The notes beneath the pieces are model-generated. The model was not told the DNA's origin. It searched no databases and was given only the letters and a program-made list of their open reading frames with translations. A stretch of 6,217 nucleotides of DNA. Source: Verrucomicrobiota bacterium (GTDB taxonomy: Bacteria > Verrucomicrobiota > Verrucomicrobiia > Chthoniobacterales > UBA10450). Positions 1 through 5,531 of this stretch are shown here, piece by piece. The position numbers and the translations under genes were made by a program. Where the stretch lies: assembly GCA_003219095.1 (NCBI GenBank), contig QHPM01000171.1, positions 1-6,217 on the forward strand. The letters are read 5' to 3'. How positions within the stretch are numbered: the stretch's first letter is position 1; each line of letters begins with the position of its first letter.

Positions 1-2
1 CG

Positions 3-680
3 CGACTCGAGCTCGCGCATTCTTACAAGGACAAGGTCGCGCGAGGCGCGGCCGCAGCCGCCGGCTTGTTCACTTACCCGGTGTTGATGGCGGCCGATAT
101 TCTAATTTACGACAGCGACATCGTCCCGGTGGGCAAAGATCAAAAGCAACACATCGAAATCACCCGCGACATCGCCACGCGGATTAACGAAACATTTGGA
201 TCGGCGCGGCGCGGTCCAATTTTGAAATTACCGGAGCCGCGCATTCAGGCGCAGACAGAAGTTGTCCCGGGAATCGATGGCCAAAAAATGAGCAAGAGCT
301 ACGGCAACACCATCGACATTTTTGGCGAGGAAAAGGAAACGCGGAAACGGGTGATGAGCATTGTGACTGATTCGACGCCGGTGGAAGCACCAAAAAACCC
401 GGATGCATCGATTATCATGCAACTTTACGCCCTTGTTGCTTCGAAGGATGAGGTCGAGGAAATGCGGGAACAATTTCGTAAAGGCGGTCGGGGCTACGGC
501 GATTTCAAAAAACAGCTGTTCGAAAAACTATGGGATTACTTTGCGCCGATGCGAAAACGGCGGGACGAAATTTTACGCGATAAAAATTACATCAACAATG
601 CTTTGCAACGAGGCGCGGAACGCGCGAACGCAATCGCGGATAAGGTGATGGAGCGTGTGCGAGATGCCGTGGGGCTTTAG
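3..680 (+). CDS. trpS: Tryptophanyl-tRNA synthetase, 5'-truncated by window edge
   Basis: This is the C-terminal part of tryptophanyl-tRNA synthetase, the class I enzyme that charges tRNA(Trp) with tryptophan in the cytoplasm. The frame is open from the first bases, giving 225 codons before the TAG stop, so the N-terminal HIGH region lies outside the window. The visible part starts with HSYKDK, then a stretch reading GLFTYPVLMAADIL, then VGKDQKQHIEITRDIA, all typical of bacterial TrpRS around the tryptophan and tRNA binding region. The KMSKS ATP-binding loop is intact (nucleotides 285-299, context GQKMSKSYGN). The remainder is the helical C-terminal domain, ending normally. An apparent TTG start at 66 is internal, because conserved family sequence continues upstream of it. 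No frameshift or missing key residue is seen. The stop codon is the first three bases of a palindromic repeat, so the mRNA 3' end may be shaped by that element. Confidence 0.97.
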   Translation, partial: RLELAHSYKDKVARGAAAAAGLFTYPVLMAADILIYDSDIVPVGKDQKQHIEITRDIATRINETFGSARRGPILKLPEPRIQAQTEVVPGIDGQKMSKSYGNTIDIFGEEKETRKRVMSIVTDSTPVEAPKNPDASIIMQLYALVASKDEVEEMREQFRKGGRGYGDFKKQLFEKLWDYFAPMRKRRDEILRDKNYINNALQRGAERANAIADKVMERVRDAVGL

Positions 681-736
681 CGGCGGTTTGCGACCTCCGA
701 AAATCAGACTAATCCGGCGGCCATAGACCGCCGCTA
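678..736. repeat. REP/BIME-like pair of inverted GC-rich palindromes
   Basis: Two 22-base arms (678-699 and 715-736) face each other around a 15-base AT-richer spacer (700-714). The outer nine bases, TAGCGGCGG and CCGCCGCTA, are exact reverse complements, and over the full arms 17 of 22 positions agree. Each arm is also a small palindrome: CGGCGG-7-CCGCCG is perfect in the right arm, and CGGCGG/CCTCCG is imperfect in the left. This nested architecture, hairpins arranged as an inverted pair between genes, is that of REP/BIME elements. The left arm includes the trpS stop codon. No T-tract follows, so an intrinsic terminator is not supported, although RNA folding here could stabilise the trpS 3' end. 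Whether it is dispersed in the genome cannot be judged, because no other copy lies in the window. Confidence 0.7.
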
Positions 737-745
737 CAGTTAGTC

Positions 746-949
746 GTGCCTATTCTTCATTTTCACGTCGTTCCAAACGCGAAAGTCGACCAGGTAATCG
801 GTGAGCACGGCACCTCCATCAAAATCAAATTGCGCGCCCCGGCCGTAGAAGGAAAAGCCAACGCGGCGTTTCTCAATTTCCTGGCTAAACGATTGGAAAT
901 CTCAAGGCACGCGATCGTGCTCGAGCGGGGCGAAAAAACGCGGGATTGA
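746..949 (+). CDS. DUF167/YggU family protein, C-terminus lost by frameshift or deletion
   Basis: This short protein of 67 residues belongs to the DUF167 (YggU) family, whose molecular role is not established. The family core is recognisable: HVVPNAKVDQVIG near the start, IKLRAPAVEGKANAAF (residues about 26-41), then FLAKRLEIS and a final ERGEKTRD. Family members such as E. coli YggU (about 96 residues) continue after this motif with a beta strand and a short helix, and that part is missing because TGA (947-949) follows the TRD codons directly. The expected tail is readable in another frame downstream (see 940-993). GTG at 746 is chosen because it gives the usual short N-terminus and no better start lies in frame. 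There is no clear ribosome binding site, and the start lies ten bases after the palindromic repeat. It may be a damaged gene, or a sequencing error may have broken an intact one. Confidence 0.75.
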   Translation: MPILHFHVVPNAKVDQVIGEHGTSIKIKLRAPAVEGKANAAFLNFLAKRLEISRHAIVLERGEKTRD

Positions 950-993
950 GCGAGGAAGAGATTCACCGTCGGTTGTTGATGCAAACCACCTAG
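940..993 (+). pseudogene. Out-of-frame C-terminal remnant of the DUF167 gene
   Basis: In the frame two bases ahead of the 746 gene, nucleotides 940-993 read A-GLSEEEIHRRLLMQTT followed by TAG. In DUF167 proteins the segment after the GE-x-x-R motif is usually a beta strand (about K-x-x-x-I) followed by a Gly-Leu-Ser-x-Glu-Glu type helix. The observed text is therefore the expected ending, lacking roughly four to six connecting residues. This fits a small out-of-frame deletion at about 943-947 better than a one-base error, since both a frame change and missing residues are needed. The family comparison is from general knowledge; the frame relationship is read directly. Confidence 0.65.
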
Positions 994-1096
994 AGAAATG
1001 GCGTCGAAGCGCCGTATTTACATTTGGTATCGCCCGCGGAGCGGTCGAACCACCCTTCAGTCTTTGGGCGTGTTTAACGGATAAAACCGAGATTTC
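994..1096. other. Intergenic stretch between convergent genes
   Basis: These 103 bases separate the end of the DUF167 region (+ strand) from the end of the PIN/TRAM gene (- strand). No strong rho-independent terminator is visible on either strand. Only weak hairpins occur: GGCGT-CGAA-GCGCC at 1001-1014, which needs a G-U pair, and CCGC-GGA-GCGG near 1035-1046, and neither is followed by a T-run. A 28-codon open frame (998-1084, ATG to TAA) rich in arginine and aromatics is present on the + strand. I do not call it a gene, because it is short and has no convincing ribosome binding site. Confidence 0.5.
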
Positions 1097-2110
1097 TCAG
1101 GCGCTCGCTGCCGCCGCCGGTTTCAGCTCCCCGAAAATCAAACGGCCGCCGGCCGTTTGCAGAGTACTTGAGACAACAATTTTTACGGTCTTTCCAATGA
1201 GCGACCGGGCGTGATTGATCACGATCATGGTTCCATCGGGCAAGTAACCGACGGCCTGATGCGGATCGCGCCCTTCCTTTACCAGGTGCAATTCCATTTC
1301 GTCACCAGCAAGAACAATCGGCCGCAGCGCCCGCGTCAGGTCGTTCAAATTCAGCGCACCTACCTGCTGCAAACGCGCTACCTGGCAGAGTGAATTATCA
1401 TTCGTGAGGAGACGTGCTTGCAAAAGCTTCGACGCTCGCACCAGCCGCTCATCGACCGAGCCTTCGCCCGATTCACTCTCATGAATCGTTAGCTCGATTT
1501 CACGCGAGCGCTGTAATTGATTCAAAATATCGAGGCCACGCCGGCCCCGCTCCCGCTTAGTCGGGTCGCGCGAATCGGCCAATGCTTGCAATTCCGTCAG
1601 GACAAAACGCGGCACAATCAGCGCCCGACTGAGAAAACCGGTCGCGCATAACTCCGCGATGCGTCCATCAATGATGGCACTGGTATCAACGAGGAGCGGC
1701 TCTTGCTCCACCGTTTCGCGGGTAAAACGGACGTATGGAATGATAAGCGAGAATTCATCGCGATTGCTTCGCATCGCCAACATCATCCCGAAATAGGCGA
1801 AGACTACGTAAACAACCAACCGAACTGACCATTGAACGGTTTCCGATTGAAAGCGTAAAACTTGCGAGCCGCTCAGAAGACTGGCAAAAATGAGGCCGAG
1901 CAACAGACCAAAGGTGGCCGACGAAAATGCTCGCAGGGAGATTCCCTTCAAAAGTCTGTCCACTAGGACGACGAGCAGGCCGAGGACGAAGCCGACCAGC
2001 AAACCTGGCAGGGTGCGATCGAGCAGCTCAGACGAAATGGACGCGCCGATGACCCCGCAAAAGGTCACGAATAGCACCCGCAGAAGGTTAACGGTAAAAA
2101 GCGGCGTCAT
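1097..2110 (-). CDS. Membrane-anchored PIN/TRAM domain protein (YacL-like putative RNase)
   Basis: The 337-residue protein has four predicted N-terminal membrane segments (about residues 7-26, 34-52, 60-80 and 95-113), a cytoplasmic PIN nuclease domain (about 136-260) and a C-terminal TRAM-type RNA-binding domain (about 270-328). PIN acidic residues can be placed at D142 (in LLVDTSAIIDGR), E173 (in LTELQAL), D220 (in SVDERLV) and D238 (in LTNDNSL), so a metal-dependent endonuclease site looks intact. The TRAM part carries GYLPDGTMIVI and IGKTVKI. The layout and length match the YacL family of Gram-positive and other bacteria, whose exact substrate is not settled. Unlike toxin PIN proteins it has no small antitoxin partner. 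It is the last gene of the mla-type operon, starting three bases after the mlaD stop codon, so translational coupling is likely. The tail ends in an Ala-rich stretch. The family call is firm; the role is inferred. Confidence 0.92.
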   Translation of the reverse strand: MTPLFTVNLLRVLFVTFCGVIGASISSELLDRTLPGLLVGFVLGLLVVLVDRLLKGISLRAFSSATFGLLLGLIFASLLSGSQVLRFQSETVQWSVRLVVYVVFAYFGMMLAMRSNRDEFSLIIPYVRFTRETVEQEPLLVDTSAIIDGRIAELCATGFLSRALIVPRFVLTELQALADSRDPTKRERGRRGLDILNQLQRSREIELTIHESESGEGSVDERLVRASKLLQARLLTNDNSLCQVARLQQVGALNLNDLTRALRPIVLAGDEMELHLVKEGRDPHQAVGYLPDGTMIVINHARSLIGKTVKIVVSSTLQTAGGRLIFGELKPAAAASA

Positions 2111-2113
2111 CTT

Positions 2114-3010
2114 TCAAGGAGAATTGCGGCGTTTTGGTGGCGAAGGCGATGGTCCGGCCTTGGCCGCGGAATCACGATAAAAAAGGACGCCGTGTGTCCG
2201 TAAATTCGCCACCAAAGCACGAAGATCACGGGCCATATCAGAATCTTTAATCACGCTGGCGAGCAAGCCATTTCCATTGGTCGCGTCGCGCATTAATTGG
2301 GTGGCCGCAGAAAAAGTCTTGCGCGCTTCCCCAATTGTCCCCTGCAAATCGTCCGCATCTTTTTTCGCCGACGCCATGGTCGCATCGGCTTTCTCGACTA
2401 CGCCATCGAGCTTCTTGGACGATTGCGCGAGCGAGTTGGTGGTCTCGTTTAAGTGATCGATGCTCGCTCGCAAATCGTGCATCGCTTCGGGCGAGAGCGC
2501 TTCGGTATTCAATCGTGTGAATGTGCCATTGATGTTTTGCACTGTCCCGCGCAATTCCTCGATCAATTGGCCCCCGGCGTGAGTCAGGTCATCCATCCCA
2601 GTCGGACGCGCCCCATCCACCACCGCGTTTTTCGGGAGATACTCCTTCGCCGGGCCCGGTGGGGTGATCACATTAACGAATCGATCGCCCAGCAATCCCG
2701 AACTTCCCACCGCGAATTGGCTGCCCTTCGGAATCTTTACGTATTCGTAAATTCGCAGCGGCACGGCCACCCCTTCGCCCTCGCGCAACAACCTCGGTCC
2801 GCCCGCAACCCGTCCAATCTTCGCGCCACTAAGCAAAATATCCGAACCTTTGAGCAAGCCGCTGGCGTCTTTGAATCGAACCGTCACATCGTAGTAAATT
2901 TTGAAGCCTTCGCCGAGGCGGCCGAATTTCAACACGAACCCCGCGATCATGGCCAGCCCGATGGCAACAAAAATGCCGACTTTAAGTTCGAGGGCGCTGT
3001 CGCGATTCAT
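2114..3010 (-). CDS. mlaD: MlaD-like MCE-domain lipid transport protein
   Basis: This 298-residue MCE protein is the periplasmic substrate-binding subunit of a lipid ABC transporter. An N-terminal membrane anchor (about residues 10-29, VGIFVAIGLAMIAGFVL) is followed by the MCE domain (about 37-118). That domain includes VRFKDASGLLKGSDILLSG, the Val-rich strand around IGRV, and the characteristic SSGLLGDRFVNV. A long helical region (about 145-235) with Asn/Ser/Lys/Asp-rich heptads would form the coiled stalk or barrel. The end has the family-typical NGNGLLASVIKD and NLRTHGVLFYRD, then a Pro/Ser/Arg-rich tail. In E. coli MlaD assembles as a hexamer on MlaFE. At about 300 residues it is longer than E. 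coli MlaD (183) but usual for MCE proteins of other phyla. It lies between the ATPase gene (46-base gap) and the PIN/TRAM gene (3-base gap). The start is ATG at 3010; no strong ribosome binding site precedes it. Which lipid is moved, and in which direction, cannot be told. Confidence 0.93.
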   Translation of the reverse strand: MNRDSALELKVGIFVAIGLAMIAGFVLKFGRLGEGFKIYYDVTVRFKDASGLLKGSDILLSGAKIGRVAGGPRLLREGEGVAVPLRIYEYVKIPKGSQFAVGSSGLLGDRFVNVITPPGPAKEYLPKNAVVDGARPTGMDDLTHAGGQLIEELRGTVQNINGTFTRLNTEALSPEAMHDLRASIDHLNETTNSLAQSSKKLDGVVEKADATMASAKKDADDLQGTIGEARKTFSAATQLMRDATNGNGLLASVIKDSDMARDLRALVANLRTHGVLFYRDSAAKAGPSPSPPKRRNSP

Positions 3011-3056
3011 TTACCAGAGCAGCATTCGCTAAATTCCAATCTTAGCCAGTCCGATC

Positions 3057-3836
3057 TTAGTGCGTTGCTGATTCGGAGCGGCCCAGCAAAAAATCCTGAA
3101 TAATCGGATCGTCACATTGTTTCAACTTGGCCGGTGTGCCCTGAAAATAGACGCGACCTTCATGTAAATAAGCGATACGATCGCCGACGTGCACCGCGCT
3201 TTTCATATCGTGCGTAACCACGACGCTCGTCATCTGAAAACGTTCCTGTAAACGACGGATCAGCCGATTGATGCTGTCGGAAACTACCGGGTCAAGCCCG
3301 GAAGTAGGTTCGTCATAAAGCACGCATGAAGGCTGGCGGATAATGGCGCGAGCGAGGCCAACTCGTTTGCGCATGCCGCCACTCAAGCTTTCCGGCATCT
3401 TCGCGTTCTCGCCTTCCAGCTCAACCACCTCCAGCACTTCGTTGACTCGCGCCCGCATCGCTTTGCCATCGCGCATCCCCGCCTCGCGCAGGGGAAACGC
3501 GATGTTGTCTTCCACCGTCATGGAGTCGAAAAGCGCCCCGCTTTGAAAAAGAATGCCCACTTTTTGCCGGATCGCGGTTAGCTGCCGTTCGCTCATTCCA
3601 ATGATACTCTTACCCGAGACCCAGATCTCGCCCGCATCCGGTTGCATCAAGCCGATGAGATGCTTGAGCAGGACTGATTTTCCCCCTCCGCTCCGCCCAA
3701 TAATCACCAGTGTTTCGCCGACGGCGACTTCGAGCTCGACCCCGCGCAAAATTTCTTGCTCGCCAATCGCCTTGCGCAAATCGCGCACCGCGATCATCGC
3801 ACCATTGCTCAAAGATGGTTGAGGGACATTTGCCAT
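3057..3836 (-). CDS. mlaF: MlaF-like ABC transporter ATP-binding protein
   Basis: This 259-residue cytoplasmic ATPase subunit energises the MlaE permease. All ABC motifs are present: Walker A GRSGGGKS (residues 47-54), Q-loop Q98 in LFQSGALFDSMTV, signature LSGGMRKRVGLARA (151-164), Walker B CVLYDEP with the catalytic E176, D-loop SGLD (179-182) and switch H209 in VVTHDM. The sequence GALFDSMTVEDNIAFPL and the LSGGM rather than LSGGQ signature are typical of the MlaF/MCE-associated ATPases rather than of importers in general. The C-terminal extension (FQGTPAKLK, then DPIIQDFLLGR) is also family-like. It sits 22 bases after mlaE and 46 bases before mlaD. A good ribosome binding site, GGAGAG, lies four bases before the ATG and supports this start. 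No defect is visible. Confidence 0.96.
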   Translation of the reverse strand: MANVPQPSLSNGAMIAVRDLRKAIGEQEILRGVELEVAVGETLVIIGRSGGGKSVLLKHLIGLMQPDAGEIWVSGKSIIGMSERQLTAIRQKVGILFQSGALFDSMTVEDNIAFPLREAGMRDGKAMRARVNEVLEVVELEGENAKMPESLSGGMRKRVGLARAIIRQPSCVLYDEPTSGLDPVVSDSINRLIRRLQERFQMTSVVVTHDMKSAVHVGDRIAYLHEGRVYFQGTPAKLKQCDDPIIQDFLLGRSESATH

Positions 3837-3840
3837 TCAG

Positions 3841-3846
3841 CTCTCC
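3841..3846 (-). promoter_or_regulatory. Ribosome binding site of mlaF
   Basis: On the - strand the bases GGAGAG stand four bases before the mlaF ATG. This is the only strong Shine-Dalgarno sequence found in this operon, the other genes having weak or none. It supports the chosen mlaF start and may give the ATPase a higher translation rate than its neighbours. Confidence 0.6.
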
Positions 3847-3858
3847 ATCTACCTTCCC

Positions 3859-4656
3859 CTATTGGTATCCTGCCGGATAAACAATATTCAGCGCCATGGT
3901 CAGGAAAAAATTCGAAATCAGCACCGCCAACGAAGAGATCACCACCGCCTCCGTCGTGGCCCGCCCCACTCCCACCGCGCCTTCCCGTGTAGTCAACCCT
4001 TTATGACAGGAAATGAAAACGATCAGGATCCCGAAAACGAACGCCTTCGATACTCCCATGATGAGATCGCGCATCCGGGTCCACTGAACCATGTTCGCAA
4101 CATAATAAGTGCCGTTAATGTCCAGGAAGACGATGGCAACAAGGTAGCTGGCGATAATTCCGAAGCCGATGCATTCCGCCGTCAGCAATGGCATTGAGAT
4201 CATCATCGCCAGCACACGCGGCACGACCAAATAATCCACCGGATAAACCGCGAGGGCACGAAGGGCATCGATTTGCTCGGTCACTTTCATCGTCCCGATT
4301 TCCGCCGACATGGCTGCGCCGACGCGCCCGCTCACCATTAATGCCGAGAGCACGGGCGCGAGTTCACGGCAAATGGCCACGGCCACGACGGCGCCGGTAG
4401 CTGAGCCCATCCCGATCTTATTAAATTGAAAATAAGTTTGGGCGGCGAAAACGGCGCCCGTGAAGCCGCCGGTCACGATCACGACCACTTGCGACAACAA
4501 ACCGATCTCGACAATTTGCTGGAGGAACAAACGCCAGCGCAATCGGTGAGTGAAAACGGAACGAAAGGTGTCAGCGGCGAGCAGGACGAGCTCGCCCAGA
4601 TAGTGGACGAAAGCGACGAGAGGTGCGCCGAGGGCAATGAAGAAACGCGCGATCAT
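3859..4656 (-). CDS. mlaE: MlaE-like lipid ABC transporter permease
   Basis: This is the 265-residue integral membrane subunit (MlaE/YrbE family) of the lipid transporter. An amphipathic N-terminal region (about residues 1-45) precedes the membrane bundle: about 50-75, 85-108, 145-175, 200-217 and 235-258. The diagnostic family block is intact: CRELAPVLSALMVSGRVGAA (96-115) followed by MSAEIGTMKVTEQIDALRAL (116-135), then VYPVDYLVVPRVLA. A second family signature near the end is GAVGVGRATTEAVVISSL (226-243). In E. coli two MlaE copies form the channel on which the MlaD ring sits. The gene follows the 87-residue gene by 33 bases and precedes mlaF by 22, so co-transcription is likely. ATG at 4656 is the first start in frame consistent with family length. 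Confidence 0.95.
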   Translation of the reverse strand: MIARFFIALGAPLVAFVHYLGELVLLAADTFRSVFTHRLRWRLFLQQIVEIGLLSQVVVIVTGGFTGAVFAAQTYFQFNKIGMGSATGAVVAVAICRELAPVLSALMVSGRVGAAMSAEIGTMKVTEQIDALRALAVYPVDYLVVPRVLAMMISMPLLTAECIGFGIIASYLVAIVFLDINGTYYVANMVQWTRMRDLIMGVSKAFVFGILIVFISCHKGLTTREGAVGVGRATTEAVVISSLAVLISNFFLTMALNIVYPAGYQ

Positions 4657-4689
4657 TTTCGCCCCAGCGCCATCTCCCAGTCTCCGCGA

Positions 4690-4953
4690 TCAGGAAGCGA
4701 GCGGCTGGGTCTTTGATTTTGCGCGCATTTCATCCGGCACCGCGCCGATGAAACGCGGTTCGAGTCCGATTTTCCGAAACATCGCGCGCAGTTCGCGCAG
4801 CGTAATCGCGGTCTCGTCCATTTCCAGATAAACGAGATCGTGATTGCGATCCACTTTGTAGCGCAACCCTGGGATGGTCTCGAGTTGGTGATCGAGTTCG
4901 AGGATTTTGTCGATGTTGCGCAAGCCGGCCGCGTAAACTTCAAGCTCGATCAT
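4690..4953 (-). CDS. Small conserved-looking protein, HMA-like fold without cysteines, first gene of mla operon
   Basis: This 87-residue protein does not match a named family that I can recognise. Its pattern reads strand-helix-strand-strand-helix-strand: IELEVYA (2-8), a helix to about residue 26 (IDKILELDHQLETI), PGLRYKVD, LVYLEMDE, a helix ITLRELRAMFRKIGL (50-64) and EPRFIGAV. This is close to the heavy-metal-associated (HMA, ferredoxin-like) fold, including the PGL turn, the spacing to the second strand and the KIGLEP ending. The MxCxxC metal loop is replaced by residues around YAAGLRN, and the whole protein has no cysteine, so metal carriage is unlikely. It lacks a signal peptide and is probably cytoplasmic. 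It begins 33 bases before mlaE on the same strand and appears to head the operon, so a regulatory or adaptor role for the transporter is conceivable but is only inference. No good ribosome binding site precedes the ATG; a hairpin does. Confidence 0.72.
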   Translation of the reverse strand: MIELEVYAAGLRNIDKILELDHQLETIPGLRYKVDRNHDLVYLEMDETAITLRELRAMFRKIGLEPRFIGAVPDEMRAKSKTQPLAS

Positions 4954-4954
4954 T

Positions 4955-4973
4955 CGCCAAATTTACGTTGGCG
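4955..4973. promoter_or_regulatory. Perfect 6-bp inverted repeat in the divergent intergenic region
   Basis: CGCCAA (4955-4960) and TTGGCG (4968-4973) are exact reverse complements around a seven-base AT-rich centre. The left half ends one base from the start codon of the 87-residue gene. It could be an operator in the 56-base region between divergent genes, or a leader hairpin that covers the ribosome landing site of the mla operon. A six-base inverted repeat can also arise by chance, so the function is unproven. Confidence 0.35.
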
Positions 4974-4996
4974 CCCACGAAAGCAAAAGCTTAAAA
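4968..4996 (+). promoter_or_regulatory. Weak candidate promoter for the lipoprotein gene
   Basis: TTGGCG (4968-4973, 4 of 6 with the -35 consensus) is followed after exactly 17 bases by TTAAAA (4991-4996, 3 of 6 with the -10 consensus). Spacing is ideal but the hexamers are poor. If real, transcription would begin near 5003 and translation from the ATG at 5040 would be more plausible than from 5010. The -35 hexamer coincides with the right half of the inverted repeat. Confidence 0.2.
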
Positions 4997-5009
4997 CGAC
5001 GTTGCGTTC

Positions 5010-5528
5010 ATGCCCCGGCTCGCTAACACATTCTGCCAGATGACCGGCCTCCCTCGTTCGCTCGGACTTTTCCTCCTGTTCGTGCTCCTGGCCGGCTGCG
5101 AAACCGCCCCTCCCGGCATTCAAGCGGCCAAAGTGGCGATGGCGCAAAAATATGCCGCGGAAATGCCGGGCGATTATTTTATCGGACGCCGCTATTACAA
5201 ACCCGATTTCAAATTTTGGGGTTATGTTCGGCGCCCGGGCCAACCGTGGAGTGAATCGCAACTCGTCCTGCTGAATGAAAAGCAAAAACTCGCCCCCGAT
5301 CGCGAGCGCCTGGATTTCGGCAGCGACAACAATTACGAATACAAACTTTATGGTTACTTCAGCGGCGACAAGGTTTACGAACCCGCCAGCAACACGATTT
5401 ATCCGGAGTTTGTCCTGAAAAATTACCAACTGATCTCAACCAATCCGCCGCCTATCTTTTCCAGCCAGTTTTCCGGCCGCGCCGAGGCCGAGGTGAGTCG
5501 TTATCTGATCGAAAAACCGCAGTTGTAA
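5010..5528 (+). CDS. Hypothetical lipoprotein, aromatic-rich
   Basis: The protein has 172 residues if read from the ATG at 5010, or 162 if read from the ATG at 5040. A clear type II signal peptide is present: a basic n-region (LPRS), hydrophobic LGLFLLFVLL, and a lipobox ending at C30 (LLAGC). Lipidation and membrane anchoring are therefore expected, probably at the outer membrane, since no Asp follows the cysteine. The start at 5040 gives a conventional 19-residue signal peptide and may be the true one; neither ATG has a Shine-Dalgarno sequence. The mature part (143 residues) holds 13 Tyr, 8 Phe and 2 Trp, with repeated aromatic pairs such as RRYYKP, KFWGYV, YEYKLYGYF and NTIYPEF, suggesting a small beta-rich domain. 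I do not recognise a family and assign no function. It is divergent from the lipid-transport operon, so a cell-envelope role would fit. Confidence 0.8.
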   Translation: MPRLANTFCQMTGLPRSLGLFLLFVLLAGCETAPPGIQAAKVAMAQKYAAEMPGDYFIGRRYYKPDFKFWGYVRRPGQPWSESQLVLLNEKQKLAPDRERLDFGSDNNYEYKLYGYFSGDKVYEPASNTIYPEFVLKNYQLISTNPPPIFSSQFSGRAEAEVSRYLIEKPQL

Positions 5529-5531
5529 AAC

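Noticed and set aside
66..680. TTG at 66 as the start of a short TrpRS-like gene
   Set aside because: Conserved TrpRS sequence (HSYKDK and following) continues in frame upstream to the window edge, so the gene is merely cut by the edge.
1084..1100. Possible terminator for the PIN/TRAM gene (GAG-ATTT-CTC followed by TTTT on the - strand)
   Set aside because: The stem is only three or four pairs and overlaps the stop codon; too weak to call an intrinsic terminator.
1097..2110. PIN protein as the toxin of a toxin-antitoxin pair
   Set aside because: It has four membrane segments and a TRAM domain, is 337 residues long, and has no small antitoxin gene beside it; VapC toxins are about 130 residues and soluble.
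2453..3103. A 216-codon open frame on the + strand opposite mlaD
   Set aside because: It lies wholly antisense to a well-supported MCE gene, has no recognisable domain, and its composition (His/Arg/Gln-rich) is that of a mirror frame of GC-rich coding DNA.
4653..4943. A 96-codon frame on the - strand overlapping the 87-residue gene
   Set aside because: Same strand, shifted frame, Arg/Ser/Cys-rich without structure. The 87-residue frame has a coherent fold pattern and fits the spacing to mlaE.
4950..5429. A 159-codon open frame on the - strand opposite the lipoprotein gene
   Set aside because: The opposite strand has a signal peptide with lipobox and normal codon use. This frame has no domain and would run across the intergenic region.
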